Origin: Macrolepiota albuminosa
Lineage: Eukaryota; Basidiomycota; Agaricomycetes; Agaricales; Agaricaceae
DNA length: 64,000 nt
Assembly: GCA_027475525.1 (NCBI GenBank)
Contig: JAMWFC010000117.1
Coordinates: forward strand, 4,140,183 to 4,204,182
Direction: 5' to 3'
In this document: positions 1-12,233 of the stretch, piece after piece
How the letters are laid out: every line of letters begins with the position of its first letter
Numbering within the stretch: position 1 is the stretch's first letter
Program-made: the position numbers and the translations under genes
The notes under the pieces: generated by a model
What the model was told of the DNA's origin: nothing
Database searches by the model: none
The model's input: the letters and a program-made list of their open reading frames with translations, nothing else

Positions 1-481
1 CAGTGCCTCGGCCAGAAGTGCAATGGGCATATGACCCACGAATGCCACGGGAGTGGAATGAGTTGGTAGCGTCAATGGTGACGCAGGCTATGGGAAGGGT
101 GCAGGCAACCCAGACAGGAGAAGTATACCGTCACGCACGAGAGGACGAGATTTCCGAAACATCGGATATTGTATTTGACGGACTCTCGCTGAAAGCGAGA
201 AGCGTGCAGTTGTCAGCGAATATGACAAGGAAACAACCGGTTGTAAAGTTGAATCCGGGAGATCTCACAGAGGAGCACGTACGTGCCTTATGGGAGCAAT
301 TTGAACCAAAGGCTCAACCACGTATAGCACGCGTAGCCAAAGGAAAAGGTAAGGCTTTGAGCCTTACAGAGGAGGATATTCCTCGATTGCGCCAGCAATG
401 GCAACTGGAGTTTGCTGATATTGTCAATGGAACGAAGGAAGAGCTTCCTCCATGGTGGGAGGTTAATCATGAGATCAACCT

Positions 482-637
482 CATTGACGATAACAAGCAG
501 TACAAGTATCATTTGCCTCGCTGCCCGCGAGCACTTCAGGATCAACTTCGTGAAAAGACATTGACGATAACAAGCAGTACAAGTATCATTTGCCTCGCTG
601 CCCGCGAGCACTTCAGGATCAACTTCGTGAAAAGACA
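482..637. repeat. 77-bp tandem duplication 1
   Basis: Two copies (484-560 and 561-637) inside E1 pol. The period is 77, which shifts the frame by two bases. Removing one copy rejoins the RT region. Confidence 0.95.
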
Positions 638-1344
638 AATAGATACATAAACGCAAAGTGGTGGGAACCACGACCAGCAGTGCAAGCTGCACCATTGCTT
701 TGTATTCCCAAGAAGGATGGAACGTTACGGACTGCATTGGATGCACGACAGCACAATGATAATACTGTCAAGGATGTAACACCTCTTCCAGATCAGGAAG
801 TAATACGAGAAGATGTCGCGACAGCAAAGTATAGGTCAAAAATCGACCTCACAGACGCGTACGAACAGGTTCACATTCACGAAGAGGATATACCAAAGAC
901 ACTGTTTTCGTCCCTGATGGGGATGTTTGTGAGTAACATCATGCAGATTGGTGATTGTAATGCACCAGCGACATTTCAGAGGTTAATGACCTCAATCTTC
1001 CGAGATGTAATCGGGAAGTTCATGCATGTCTATTTAGACGATATATTCATATTTTCTGACTCCATTGAGGAGCATGAGCAGCACCTACGAGTCGTATTTG
1101 AACGGCTACGGAAGGCCAGTCTCTATCTCAAATGGAAGAAGTGTGAGTTGTACGCAACAAGTATAGATTGTCTCGGTTACGTCATTGACGGGAAGGGCAT
1201 TCATCCGGATATGGATAAACTTGACCGAATCTGAGAGTGGCGTACTCCATGCACATATAATGATATCCAACGATTTGTCGGACTGGTGAACTATATTGGC
1301 AACTTCTTGCCAGACATCACTGCATACACCGGGCCACTTATGGC

Positions 1345-1498
1345 CATGACCCAGAATGGGTCACCGTTTCATTGGAGACCACTGCATCAGCGGTGTTTTG
1401 AGATGATTAAGCGCATATGCACATGACCCAGAATGGGTCACCGTTTCATTGGAGACCACTGCATCAGCGGTGTTTTGAGATGATTAAGCGCATATGCA
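1345..1498. repeat. 77-bp tandem duplication 2
   Basis: Copies at 1345-1421 and 1422-1498, between RT and RNase H of E1. Same period as the other 13 cases. Confidence 0.95.
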
Positions 1499-1842
1499 CG
1501 AAAACGCCGGTCATCCGGCCAATTGACCCACGCATCGACGAGCCCATCTGGCTCATTTGCGATGCGTCGAAGACTGGGGTTGGGGCCATGTTTGGCCAGG
1601 GTAAAACATGGCAGACTTGCCGACCAGCAGGATTTATGTCCTGTAAATTCACTGCTGCTCAGCAGAATTATGCTGTGCACGAGTTAGAAACACTCGCAAT
1701 CCTGGAAGCCCTCCTAAAGTGGGAGGATAAACTGATGGGATATAAGATCCACATTATTACGGATCACAAAGCACTAGAGTTCTTCAAGACTCAGGTGCAC
1801 CTGTCTCCACGACAACGTCGCTGGATCAACTACATGTCGCGG

Positions 1843-1996
1843 TACCAGTTCGACATCACCTATGTAAAAGGTGAATTGAACAAAGTGGCAGATTGCCTAT
1901 CTCGATATTTCGAGAGTGATACCAGTTCGACATCACCTATGTAAAAGGTGAATTGAACAAAGTGGCAGATTGCCTATCTCGATATTTCGAGAGTGA
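1843..1996. repeat. 77-bp tandem duplication 3
   Basis: Copies at 1843-1919 and 1920-1996, at the end of the RNase H domain of E1. Confidence 0.95.
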
Positions 1997-2957
1997 TACT
2001 TGAGATGACGTCCATGACGTGCATGACTATGTCCAGGCGGACAAACGTATTGACCCAGAGGGCGAGGATTTGCCTCTGCATCAATTCCATGAAATCAGGG
2101 AACATAGGGTCGAGTTACACACCATGCGAGCACAGGAAACACGTCGCAGTAAGCAACTGCACGAACAGCAAGAGACTCGCGATATCGAAGCCCAGGTGCT
2201 AGTGGATCATGAGGCCCCTCAGCCAAGTGAAGAGACGAGGCAAGGGGTGCTGACGGGAGGTACTGGTATGACGCTCCAGCAAGTGCTGGAGTCACAGGAC
2301 CATACGCCTGCACCGGCCGACTTAGGCAATGCGCAATTCTGCACACGTATTCAGCAAGGATACAAGGATGATAATCTCTTTGTAGAGATTCTGAACAATA
2401 TCCAAGCGCATCCGCGCTTCAAGGTGGAGCAGCAGCTTGTCTACCTTACCAGACCCACGGGGTCCAAAGTCATCTGCATTCCCTGGGAGAGGTCGTTGAT
2501 TACGACTATCCTGGACCAGGCCCATAGAGTAGTGGGCCACTTTGGAACTCAGAAAACGCTGGACTATGTCCGACGCTGGTACTGGTGGCCGCAAATGGCC
2601 AAAGAGACAAGCCAATTCTGCTCGACATGCGAGCTATGTCAACAGTCGAAAGTATCGACTTTGAAGCCACCGGGAAAGCTTCATTCGCTACCCATACCGG
2701 TCAAACCTTGGGATTCAATCGGGATGGACTTTATAGGTCCGTTCCCCGAATCAAAAGGCTTTAACTACCTGTGGGTAGTGATCTGCAGAATGACCAGTAT
2801 GGTCCATCTCATTCCGGTGAGAACCACCATGACAGCGTCAGACTTGTCGTGGATCTATCTCAAGGAGATAGTGTGCCTCCATGGATTGCCAAGCTCGATC
2901 GTAAGCGATCGAGATGCTAAATTCACTTCCAAATGGTGGAAGGAGCTGCACAACCTG

Positions 2958-3111
2958 CTAGGAGCAAAGTTGCTCATGTCGACATCGTTTCATCCGCAAA
3001 CGGATGGTCAAACTGAACGTGCAAATAGAAATATCTAGGAGCAAAGTTGCTCATGTCGACATCGTTTCATCCGCAAACGGATGGTCAAACTGAACGTGCA
3101 AATAGAAATAT
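2958..3111. repeat. 77-bp tandem duplication 4
   Basis: Copies at 2958-3034 and 3035-3111 in the integrase core of E1. The GQTERANR motif therefore appears twice. Confidence 0.95.
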
Positions 3112-4046
3112 CGCACAAATACTGCGAGCATTCGTACATCCTGATCAGAAGGACTGGGTGGATAGATGTCCACTCATGGAATTCGCGATAAACACGAGTA
3201 TATCGGAAACCACAGGGTACTCACCCTTTGAACTCAACAATGGCTACATGCCATCCATGATTCGTGAACTTTGTACGGACAAAGTTATTCATGTGGAAGT
3301 AAAGCAGTTTGCGCGCAACACGCTAAGGAATCTGGCAGATGCCCATGACGCGATTATAGAATCGCGTGTATGGCAGGCCAAACATGCGAATAATCGCAGA
3401 CGTGATGAACCGGACATCGAGAAAGGGAGCCTAGTGTACCTTTCGACGAAGAACTTGAACCTGCCAAAAGGCAGGGCGAGTAAGCTGTGTCCGAAATGGA
3501 TTGGACCATATAAGGTCCTTGAGGCGGAACCGAGCACGTCTAACTACGTGCTGGAACTACCCCAGGCACTGCAAGCGCGCAGGATAGTGCCCAAGTTTCA
3601 CGTGTTGCTATTGCAACCGTATATGGCCAGTAGTGATGCGCTATTTCCTAATCGCGCAACGCTGGAGCCGTATGACTTTGGAACTGGCAATGACCAGGAG
3701 TGGTTTGTAGATGACCTCATCGGTCACCGGTGGACAAAAGGAAGCCTCGAATTCGAGGTGAGGTGGAGCTTAGGTGATACTACCTGGGAACCACTAGTGA
3801 ACTGCAAAGACCTTGCAGCGATGGACAGGTATCTAGAGTTGCAAGGTGTGAAACACCCTCAACAGCTAGCAAAATGCGCGTAATGCGTGTGTAGTGGTGG
3901 AATGTGGACAAAGTCCACTTTGATCGCCGGTGAGAGGCCGGGTGGCGTGTATTTGTGGTTGTTTACACCACTAGCGGAGTTGGGAGATTGTTTTTTTTTC
4001 TTTCTTTTCTCAGTCCCAATACACGTAGTCTACGTGTCTAGTGAAA

Positions 4047-4383
4047 ATGGCCTATTGGGGGCCGCAAAAGGGTGATCAGAGCCGGCAAGGCTCTAGTGGA
4101 GGGGGGAGACCCCCAAATATACAAAACCGTGATTTACCCAATCAGTACCAGAGGCAGCCACCATATCTGGCGGCAAGCCAATTTCAGTCAGCGGTGGCCT
4201 ATCCAGGCCGTGATGAGCCGCTTCCGTACCAGACACCCCTCCACTTGCAAGAGATGGAGGTCAATGACAAAGGGCGCTATGGGCGCCTGGAGGACAGCAC
4301 GCGCCGCAAGTGCTACTATCAGGAACCGTTGTCACGTCCAACTGCGTCGTATCCGACGTATGCGGGTGTGGTGACGGGGCCGC
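4047..4383 (+). pseudogene. E1 accessory ORF downstream of pol, 5' part
   Basis: An ORF starts at ATG 4047 in the context gaaaATGG and begins MAYWGPQKGD. It is rich in Gln, Pro, Arg and Tyr and looks disordered. It runs open to 4383, where E2 is inserted in a Pro codon. If E2 and one copy of the CCGC target duplication are removed, the frame continues without a break into 16006-18354. The ORF sits between pol and the 3' end of E1 on the same strand, the position env occupies in some Ty3 elements. I see no signal peptide or membrane segment, so an envelope role is not supported. I do not recognise the family. Confidence 0.6.
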
Positions 4384-5412
4384 TGATGACGCCCAAAGTT
4401 TGGTCAGCAACAAATGTAACTTTTGTGTTACCGTACCAAGAGTTTGCGTTGGGCGCGCTATAAGTGATGTGAGGAGTCCCGGGCAGGTCCCAGAGAACGC
4501 GCCTGTGAAAATGGGTAAAAGTGCGTTGGGCGCGCTATAAGTGATGTGAGGAGTCCCGGGCAGGTCCCAGAGAACGCGCCTGTGAAAATGGGTAAAAGTT
4601 GGTAAGGGAGTCGGCAAGTGTAAAGCGCTAAGGTAAAGCGCCTATGAAAGAGCGGTAAGCGAACACGGCAATGTGAGCGGCAAGAGCACGGTATGCTTAG
4701 CGAGGTCTAAGCGTCGATGATGCCTGCCGTAATTGCAAGGCGCGAGTATGTCGAATGTTGGCGAGCGTCTGTAACTGCCGATGAGTTTGATGTTGCCGAC
4801 CATAGCGTAAATGAGCTCTTGAGCGTAAGGGAGACTGAAGAAAGGGGAGTAGTGAACTCTGGTCTATTATTCTCTTCTGGCCTATGTACAAATTGGTAAG
4901 TACTTTTATACTACAATGAGTTCGCCGTCGCCAGTGGCTAATGATGCCAGAGTGCGGTAAACTAGAAAATTTCAAAGGGGTAGCTCCAGCGGTTTCAGAT
5001 CCCTACCGTCCATTCAAGAGCCTTAGCGACGCCAGGCGACAGATCGCGAAGCTAAACCATCACTCCATCACCCTTCTGTCTGTCAGAGCACCTAAGCGAT
5101 GTCAGGCGCCAAATCGAGACGCTAAGCGGTGTCAGACGCCAAGGTCAAACGCCAAGCTGTCCGTCAGTTTTTGATAGATCATCAGGCTTCTCGCTAAGCG
5201 CTGTCGTCAGTGACTGATGCCATCTGTCAGTTGTCATTCTTGCTGCCGTTGGCGCTATCACTGATCGGATCTGCTTCTTGCCGTGTGCGGCTGTCAGAAA
5301 TGGCTTAAAATAGGTAGAACGCGTGCGCTAAGTTTGGAACGAGTGCGGCAAGGTTTCCGGAGCCGGTGCCGAGCCTGCCGTTGATGCGCCTAGCTTGTAT
5401 AGGGTCCTATCA
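4384..5412 (-). repeat. E2 left LTR (3' LTR of the pol strand)
   Basis: About 952 bp once the internal 77-bp duplication at 4446-4599 is discounted. Homologous to 14973-16005 and to the E5 LTR at 60792-61740. It is rich in short GCGCTAAGC-type motifs. Confidence 0.93.
4446..4599. repeat. 77-bp tandem duplication 5
   Basis: Copies at 4446-4522 and 4523-4599 in the E2 left LTR. The duplication is absent from the right LTR and from E5. Confidence 0.95.
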
Positions 5413-5421
5413 TCTCCCCCC
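5413..5421 (-). other. E2 polypurine tract
   Basis: Reads GGGGGGAGA on the minus strand, immediately before the LTR terminus TGATAGG. This is the expected plus-strand DNA primer of a minus-strand-coded element. The same arrangement occurs in E3, E4 and E5. Confidence 0.8.
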
Positions 5422-5432
5422 AACTGAAAAAT

Positions 5433-5448
5433 TGACTGTCCTCAGTCA
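5433..5448. promoter_or_regulatory. Conserved inverted repeat TGACTGTCCTCAGTCA
   Basis: Six-base inverted arms with a 4-nt spacer, 21 bp inside the left LTR of E2. The identical 16-mer occurs in E5 (61761-61776) and E3 (23075-23090) at nearly the same distance, upstream of each antisense gene. A protein-binding site or an RNA/DNA hairpin near the polypurine tract are both possible. Confidence 0.55.
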
Positions 5449-5581
5449 CCAAATAAGGCTACCGTTACCGCTTTTGTGACAAGTGGTCCGTGCGTTCTTG
5501 AGATTTGGTTTATAGTCCTGGCGCATGAGTGTGGACTTCGTTTCTTCTCCCCATCTTTTCCTGGCGCTCAATTAAAATAAA

Positions 5582-7992
5582 ATGTCTTTCCGCATTCCAA
5601 CTCCGCCCCCTGTCCCATCTCTAGCTGCCCAGGAAGCGGCCTATGCTTATATTGCCAAGGCCAACAACTTCATTCGCCATATCAAGGGCGTTGGCGCCGA
5701 GGTGTCTCAAAAATTAGTCGTTGGCGTGATGAAACTTCTGGAGCGATGGTACGAGGTTCGTGTCCTTGGCGTAGGCTGGGACAGAGAAATCGAGGTGCAG
5801 GAGTGGTGCTGTGTGCGGTACGTTGACAATCTTGGCGCCGAGTGGTTAGCGCCCTTCTCTCGTTTCGTAAGTTGTCTCTGCTGCCTGCCATGTCGCTTAG
5901 CTGATTGCTCCCTAGGCGCCTCCCCCTGTCCCCACTATTGAGGACGAGTTGGAGGACATTCTGTCCAGAGCATTGCCGATGACGGTAAGCGCGCCTGCGG
6001 CAGAGTGAGTATTTCTAACCGCTTCATCCTAACTTAGCTCTGGTCTGATTTATCCCCACACAGCAAACAAGAGGTGTTGGCGCCGTTGGCACGTATGCAG
6101 GTGGAGGAGGAGATCGCGGCAAGGCAGGAGGAGGTTTCTCAAGACGCCCGCGAGATTACCAGGGCGCTAGAGGAGCGGGAGAGAGTGGCAGCATTGGCGG
6201 CAGAGATGGAGGACGTTGCCGCTGGGAAGGCGCCTGCCGTTGAGAGGCAGGCAGTAGCAGAGAGATCCGGCAAGGTAGGTCGCGCCGGTAGCACTTCGAG
6301 CCCAGTGCTGCCGGCTAGCAAGTCGGGCTCGCCGAGGAAGCCGGTAGGCGCTTCCAAACGCAAGGTAAGTACTGATTTTCACTTGCCGTTGCCGACGGTT
6401 GCTAACGACATTCGCAGAGTCGCAAGGCGGCTCCTCAATACGCGGTAAGTGGTCTTTTCTTTTTGGACTGAAATTACTAAGTCTTTGTAGGCGCCAACAC
6501 AAAGCTCCTTCGACGACAAGGAGCTCAAAGGACTGTTGTTGCCGCGTCGCGAGGAGGCAGTCCTTGATGAGGGGCAAGAGGCCGGGGTCGTGATGGAGGA
6601 GATGAAGGGGAAGAAAACTGTTTCCCTGGCGACCCGGCAGGCTTTCAAGGAGGCACGGGGAGCGGTAAGTCACTTTTATATCTTCTTGAGTCTTTGGCTA
6701 ACTCTTAGCGCTAGTGTGACAAGTGCTGGGCAGACAACGACCCAGAAGGCTGCTGGTTCCCGACTGGGGCCCAGCCATGTTATTGTTGTAGCGCTCTCAA
6801 GCGCGCCTGCACTATCGATGGGGCCAAAAGTCGCAAGCGTGGCGGCGCGCCAGACGCCCTCGTCGAGAAGACGTTTTCCCGTGCGGTGTTGGTTAGGAGG
6901 GCTAGGGAGTTTGTGGAGGGACAGAGGAAGAAGGTCGCTGCTGGTGGTATGGCAGCTGTTGGACGAGCCTCCTTGGCGTTGCCGACGCGCCAAGGAGATG
7001 GATCAGAAACAGTCGGCAACCAAGGCGCCAGCGAGCGCCAAGGGACTTTGGTCCCAGAAAAATGACAAGCCCCTTCTCCCAGCAAAGGGAAGGGCAAAGC
7101 AAAGCGCCCTCGTGTGGTCTCGTCGTCGCCTTCCCCCTTGCCAGCCCCAAAAGACACCGAGATGGAAGACCTGGAGAAGGCATTGGCGGCTAGTCGCCTC
7201 CCGCCTCGTGACACAGAGGTGGGCCCCAGCGGTCTCTTGTCGCCTATTCACTTGGCAGCAAGATCTCTTGGTGGGGAGCAGGAGGAGGGAGAGCAGGTGG
7301 CAATTGGCGACTCGGCGCCTCAAGAGGAGTGGGAAGACGCTCCCGCAGATGTCGAGATGGGGGATGAGAAGGCAGAGGGGGCGGCAACGGGAGGGGATGA
7401 GGACGCTGAAGGAGAGGCGGATGAAACCTTGGCGACTCAGCGCCAAGGCGACGAGGAGGTGGTAGCGGGAGAGAGTGAGGGAGCGGCAGGAGTCGCCAGG
7501 GAGGAGCCAGAGTGGCACTGGCTACCTCCCTACGGTAACGTTGCCCCATGGGAGGTGTCCGACCCCGAAGACGTTGCCGGTTTGGAGCCAAGGCCCCCCG
7601 TGATCGCCAGGATTAATCCTGCCTGGACCCCTCAGCCGGAGCCGACGGTCACTGGCGACGCTTTCCAGTGGCTGGGACAGGACCTCGTATATCCGGTCAT
7701 AGCGCTCAATCCTCGTGAGATGCTAGAGCGGTATTCAAGGCGGGCGGCAACGATGGCGACATCCATGGAACGAGAACGGGAACGAGTACGTGGCCAACTA
7801 ATGGCGCTTCGCTTGCGCTACTCCAACTTGGGCCGCAGCCTACACGTTCTGCAGGATTACCAAAACGATTGCCAAGCCGCTATGAATTGGCAGACTGCCA
7901 ACCATATCTTGCCGGGCGACCTGCTCCCCCTTCGCGACTCCTCATTGCCAATTTCTGACGACTCCTTGCCGATGGACGATGAGAGTGACTGA
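5582..7992 (+). pseudogene. E2 antisense gene: spliced, Zn-cluster-like protein (one nonsense codon)
   Basis: Six exons fit GT-AG introns in phase: 5582-5866, 5916-6004, 6064-6364, 6418-6444, 6491-6664, 6715-7992. The product starts MSFRIPTPPPVP, has a conserved N-terminal block, an acidic/coiled middle (exon 3), then at the start of exon 6 a six-Cys cluster CX2CX8CX8CX2CX6C followed by basic residues (KSRKRGG). A long acidic tail and a helical C-terminus with DDESD follow. This resembles the fungal Zn(II)2Cys6 DNA-binding domain, with wider spacing between Cys2 and Cys3. The gene lies opposite to and convergent with pol. TGA 7063-7065 in exon 6 corresponds to CGA in E5, a C-to-T change, so this copy is probably truncated. 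Function is inferred only from the cysteine pattern. Confidence 0.75.
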
Positions 7993-8423
7993 GCGGACCT
8001 TAGCGTAGAGTGGCCGCTGTATATATTTTATCTTTTGTTACCGTCCAACTATATTATTGTCTTGCCGCCTCGTTTTTGAGTGAAAGGATAAGTCCCATAA
8101 TCTGAGTTAGCGCAGCCGCAGAAAGCAGAGAAAGTAAAGCAAAGAGAAAGCAAGCGGCAAGTATTCTAAGGTAGGTTTTTAGCAAGAGCAATAGTATGTG
8201 AGGGACTTAGACAAATTTTGAGGAAAAGGGAAACGCTCAGTAAATCATCATAGCAAAAAACCCTTGGCGAGAGTTGCGCAGGGCGCTAAGCGTTGGCGAC
8301 ACGCTAGCGCTGCGGCTTGACTACGTAAGGAATTGTCTGTGGAATATAGTACAGTAAGTATTGGCAAGAAAGATAAGTAAGGTAAGTAATAGAAAGAAAG
8401 AGCTTATCAATATATAGTCTTTT
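7993..8423. other. Convergent intergenic zone of E2
   Basis: This 431-bp stretch lies between the stop of the antisense gene and the end of pol. I see no gene in it. It should hold both 3' UTRs and polyadenylation sites. Confidence 0.6.
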
Positions 8424-11400
8424 CTAATCTGGTTCTTCTTCTTCAACTAGAGTCGGCAAGTCATCATCGTCCAGTAATTCTGTTTCTTCAAGTTCTCTTA
8501 ACTTGGCGGTGTCGATATCTAGCGCTTCCAACGGCAAGTCAATCTGTTCCCTGGCGAGATACGGTAATAGGCGAAAGGCGGCAACAGGTCGATGCAGAAC
8601 TGAACCATCTAATTCACAGAGCACGTAAGCGCCTCCACGGTTACGAGAGATAACTACCAAGGGTCCTAGGTAGTGCGGGCGCATTTTCTTGTTGTAAGAG
8701 GTCTCGATTTTGGAGTTGCGCACAAGTACTAGCGCTCCTCTCAGGAAGTTGTAATCCTTGATGGTAGCGCTATGCTCGGTTTCGAATCGTAATGCTGCTT
8801 GGCGACGGGCGCTAAAGACTACCTCGTGGAGTCGCTCTAAATCTTCTTTCCTTTGCTGGAGATCAATAGCTTGTCTGGCGATCAGATCGGTAGTCGCTAA
8901 GAGTGGAGTCGCTCTAAATCTTCTTTCCTTTGCTGGAGATCAATAGCTTGTCTGGCGATCAGATCGGTAGTCGCTAAGATGCTGTTGGGTGCTGGCTGAA
9001 GGTAGGTCGCTTCTATGATGTTGGCAGGGAGTAAAGGATGGGTGCCAGTAGCCGCGTAATAGGGAGAGCAACCCATGCGCTTACGAATGGTAACACTCTC
9101 TGACCAGAACACTGAATAAGTCGCTTCACTCCAACGAGACTCGTTGCCATCGACTGCCTTGAAGAGCGCTTGCCGAACGTCAAAGTGTGGTCTCTCTACC
9201 AGGCCATTGGCGCGCTTATTGTAGCCAGATACTCGAATATGATGTATATTGTATTTCTTGGCGAGGTAAGTTAGCGCTTTGATGATGGGCGCACCGTTAT
9301 CCGTGACGATCTCTCTTAGCGCTCCCCAACGGCAAATGACGTCTTCAAATAGCCACTTGGCGACCGCCTCGGTATTTTCTCTTTGGAGCATTCGAAATTC
9401 AGGCCAGTGGATTAGCGAGCAACAACCTTGAATAATGTACTTGTAGCAACCAGATTTGGGCATGTGCATGGTATCGACGTAGATTTTGCTGAAGAGGGGA
9501 GCTGGCGTTGCAACGGTTGGCGGGATGAGCACTTGGCGTGTCTGTTGAATTTGGCAAAGGTGGCAAGTCCTAATGTACCAGGCGATGTCGGCACTAGCGT
9601 GTGGCCACCAGAATCGTTCTAGCAGAGAAGCTCGGGTAGCGTACAGACCTCTATGTCCTAGTTCGTCATGCATGGCACGCAGAACTCGTAAGCGACTTTC
9701 TGGCTTGATGATCAGCTTATGAGCGCCATCTCGATTTCGTCGCCAAAGTCGGTTGTCGGTAAAGAAGAAGTGGGTGGCATATCGGATAAAGGTCGCATAT
9801 TGCTCGTCGGTAAGGCCTGGAGGTCGCTTAAGGTCTTGTATCCATTGTTCGACTACTAACAGGCGACTGTCTTCCGCCTTTGCCTTGGCGGATCGGGGAA
9901 CGGCATCGTAGGGCAAGTTTTTGCTGTCTTCTCTTAGCGGATGGAGTTCTTGTACGACTTTTACTGGAGGTGAATTTTGACTGAAAATGCTTGCCATGTA
10001 GAATGTGAGGGGTGCGCTAAAGATCTCGGGGCGGTAAGGGACAATGGGATGTAAAAGGATACTGGTAGACTGTTGCCGTCGTAGTAAGGGAATTGGCTGT
10101 TGTATGAGGTGCACGAAACCATGTAGTCGGTCGATCCAGTCCTCGAAATTGCTATCAGCCCGTGGGTCCACTGCTGGGTCGCCTAGAAAGTCCATCTGGT
10201 CCGTGGAAAAAGCTCTTGACGTGTACCAACTCAAAGTGAAACATAAGAATAGCGACCACCCAACGGTTCATGCTAGCGGATGGCTGGATGTCGGGATTCT
10301 GCAGCATGCCTTTGATGTACCTAGCGTCGACTTCAACAATAAGGTTCCGTACGCCAATCAAATACATCTTTAGCGACCGGAAGGCTTTGAAGAGTCCATA
10401 GAGCTCTAGCTTAGGCTGACTGTAGCGAGACTCTCTGTCGTTTAGCGTGATAGACCCAAAGCGGTTGTAGCGTCGCTGTTTCCGATTGTCGCTAAGGCAC
10501 TGGCACAAGAAGTAACCAACGGCAATGTACGAGGTATCCACCGCCAAGATAACAGGGTCGGCAGAGCTATAGTCGATTGGAACTAGGGGTTTGGCGTCTT
10601 GTAGGGCTTTTACTAAGTCTCGTTGGGCAGTGACCTGGTCTGGCCCAAATTCGAAGGGCTCGTTGGCGTGGGTGAGTCGGTTAAGAGCATGTGCGCGATG
10701 GGCAAAGTTTTTGACGAATATCCTGAGAACGCCAACGGTACCAAGAAAGGCGCAAACTTCAGATAAGTCGCGGCAAGGACCCCATCACTCCAGGAGTGCT
10801 AAGTGAGACTCGTCAGGAACGCGACCGTCGGGAGTGCAGATGTGACCGAGTATTTTGAACCTTGGCGTGCAAAGGAGGAGTTTGTGACCGCTAAAGGTAC
10901 CACCGCTATACTTCATACATTGGAGAACTCGATTGAGCAGCAAGAAAAACTCCCATAGCGCTAAGCGAATGTTGGAGTTGTCGGGATGGGTCGCCGGTAA
11001 GCCGTTTATGAGTCACCAGTCTTTGGGGCCTTTGACGCCAACGTCATCAATGAAGCTTAGGACATTATGCGGTATCTCGGGTTGGAGGATGAAAGTGATG
11101 TCGTCATGAAATATAGGGACTGAGTTTGTCCAGCCCATCGGCAAGGTAACTAAGCGCAAGGCGCCAAACGGAGTTTGAAAGGTGGTGAGGTCACAGGAAG
11201 AGGGGTGTATCAGGCGTTCGTTGTAGCCAACGTAGAGATCAAGGGTGGCGCCACAAATGCGCCCGGCAAAGGACTTGGCAACGTGGTCAGAAAAAGGCAG
11301 TACGCCAGAGTGTCGTATGGTAACTCTATTCAGTGGTTCGAGACTGTGGACTATGCGTAGATTGCTGTTCTTTTTGAGGACGCAAAACCATCGGGAGCGG

Positions 11401-12233
11401 TAAGAGCTATTGGAGGGTTCGTAGATGCCAGTCTTAATCTTGGTCCTAATGATTTGGCAGACCTTGGCTTTGATTCCAGGCGGTAACGGTCAGTTGTGCT
11501 CAGTCCACGGTACGTGAGGAATGGTCGGGATGACGACAGGCAGGAAGAAATCTGTACGTAGACTACCGCGTTCCGAGTCCTCCCAGGCGAAAGCTTTGTC
11601 TTGCTTAGCGACAAGATCGGTAAGGACGTTCAACTCATCTTTGGTCAAAAATCCTGTGTCGTGCTCCTTGGCGAACTGCTGCTGGCATTCCGCGGTAAAA
11701 CGTCCTGTGGGCTGAAAGGGTGGCGGATTCGGTGATAAGGTTGGCATGTCGGCAAGAGGGTCACCAATGATCTGGCGCTCGATTCTAAACGTCTCGGGAG
11801 AGTGCGTAGCGACGGGTTTTGTTTTAAGCGCAACTGGCTTATATTTCTTTTTAACTTGTACCCCTTTCCTTTTGGGAGCGTTAGCTTGGTTATATACAGA
11901 GGTGGAAAGGGGAATCGTAGCCTGAGGAGCGGCAAGTCCAAGGACGGCAGGAGACGATGCTCCGGGAAGGGTAGTGAGATACGTATCGGTAGACGCAATA
12001 TTTTGAAATGATTCGGAAGCGGTAAGGTACAAGTAGGCAAGAGAGGAGTCGGTAATGTTTTGATTTTTCTGGGAAAGCTCTGCGTCGGTAGCGGGTAAAG
12101 TAGTTAAAACGTCTTCGTCAAGAAAAGCAGTAGACATAACATTTACAAGACCAGTTGAATGGTCATATTCCAGCGTTAGCGCCACATCTCCGTGATCGTC
12201 GCCAATCACCTCCTCGATGGTCTGTGAAAACAC
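8424..12233 (-). pseudogene. pol: E2 pol: reverse transcriptase, RNase H, integrase (decayed)
   Basis: Read on the minus strand from about 12233 down. An RT follows that is closely similar to E3 (matching the E3 blocks EPSNSSYRS, TPFGALRLVTLPMGWTNS and HDDITFIL), with FIDD instead of the YIDD of E3. RNase H (LAVDTSYIAVGY near 10540) comes next, then the H2C2 finger and integrase core (9900-9100; VDTMHM, IVTDNGAP, GLVERPHFDVRQ), and a C-terminal GPL/VV domain (8720-8560). In-frame TGA codons on the minus strand lie at 11492-11490, 11015-11013 and 10787-10785. The 77-bp duplication at 8826-8979 adds an artefactual frameshift. No chromodomain is present. The product would reverse-transcribe and integrate the element, but this copy cannot make it. 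Confidence 0.85.
8826..8979. repeat. 77-bp tandem duplication 6
   Basis: Copies at 8826-8902 and 8903-8979, exact over 77 bp, in the C-terminal part of E2 integrase. Confidence 0.95.

Larger units (their letters stand above)
3..3883 (+). pseudogene. pol: Ty3/Gypsy pol polyprotein (RT, RNase H, integrase, chromodomain), broken
   Basis: Domains in order: an acidic linker, reverse transcriptase with the YLDD box (1031-1042), RNase H (LICDAS near 1555, TDHKALEF near 1765), the H2C2 integrase zinc finger (about 2520-2650), the integrase core (MDFIGPF near 2724, SDRDAKF near 2904, GQTERANR near 3005), and a C-terminal chromodomain (about 3715-3860). The protein would copy, process and integrate the element. 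The frame is broken in two ways. Four 77-bp tandem duplications (482-637, 1345-1498, 1843-1996, 2958-3111) shift it and look like assembly artefacts. Two in-frame TGA codons (1231-1233, where a CGA Arg is expected before EWRTP, and 2001-2003) look like genuine C:G to T:A mutations. The 5' end is outside the window. Confidence 0.88.
1..4383 (+). mobile_element. E1: chromovirus-type Ty3/Gypsy retrotransposon, left part
   Basis: The plus strand carries a Ty3/Gypsy pol region ending in a chromodomain (about 3715-3860). It is followed by a short non-coding stretch with a pyrimidine run (3990-4014) and then by another ORF from 4047. The 5' LTR and gag lie before the window. E1 is interrupted at 4383/4384 by element E2 and resumes at 16006; the 4-bp sequence CCGC (4380-4383 and 16006-16009) flanks E2. 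E1 carries four 77-bp tandem duplications, judged assembly artefacts, and several real nonsense codons, so it is an old inactive copy. Confidence 0.85.

Noticed and set aside
288..746. Minus-strand ORF opposite E1 pol
   Set aside because: Shadow of the pol reading frame; it spans the artefactual duplication and has no recognisable motif.
6074..7465. Long plus-strand frames in other phases of the E2 antisense gene (for example 6536-7465) as separate proteins
   Set aside because: They read through GT-AG introns or lie in a second frame of exon 6; the spliced frame shared with E5 is better supported.
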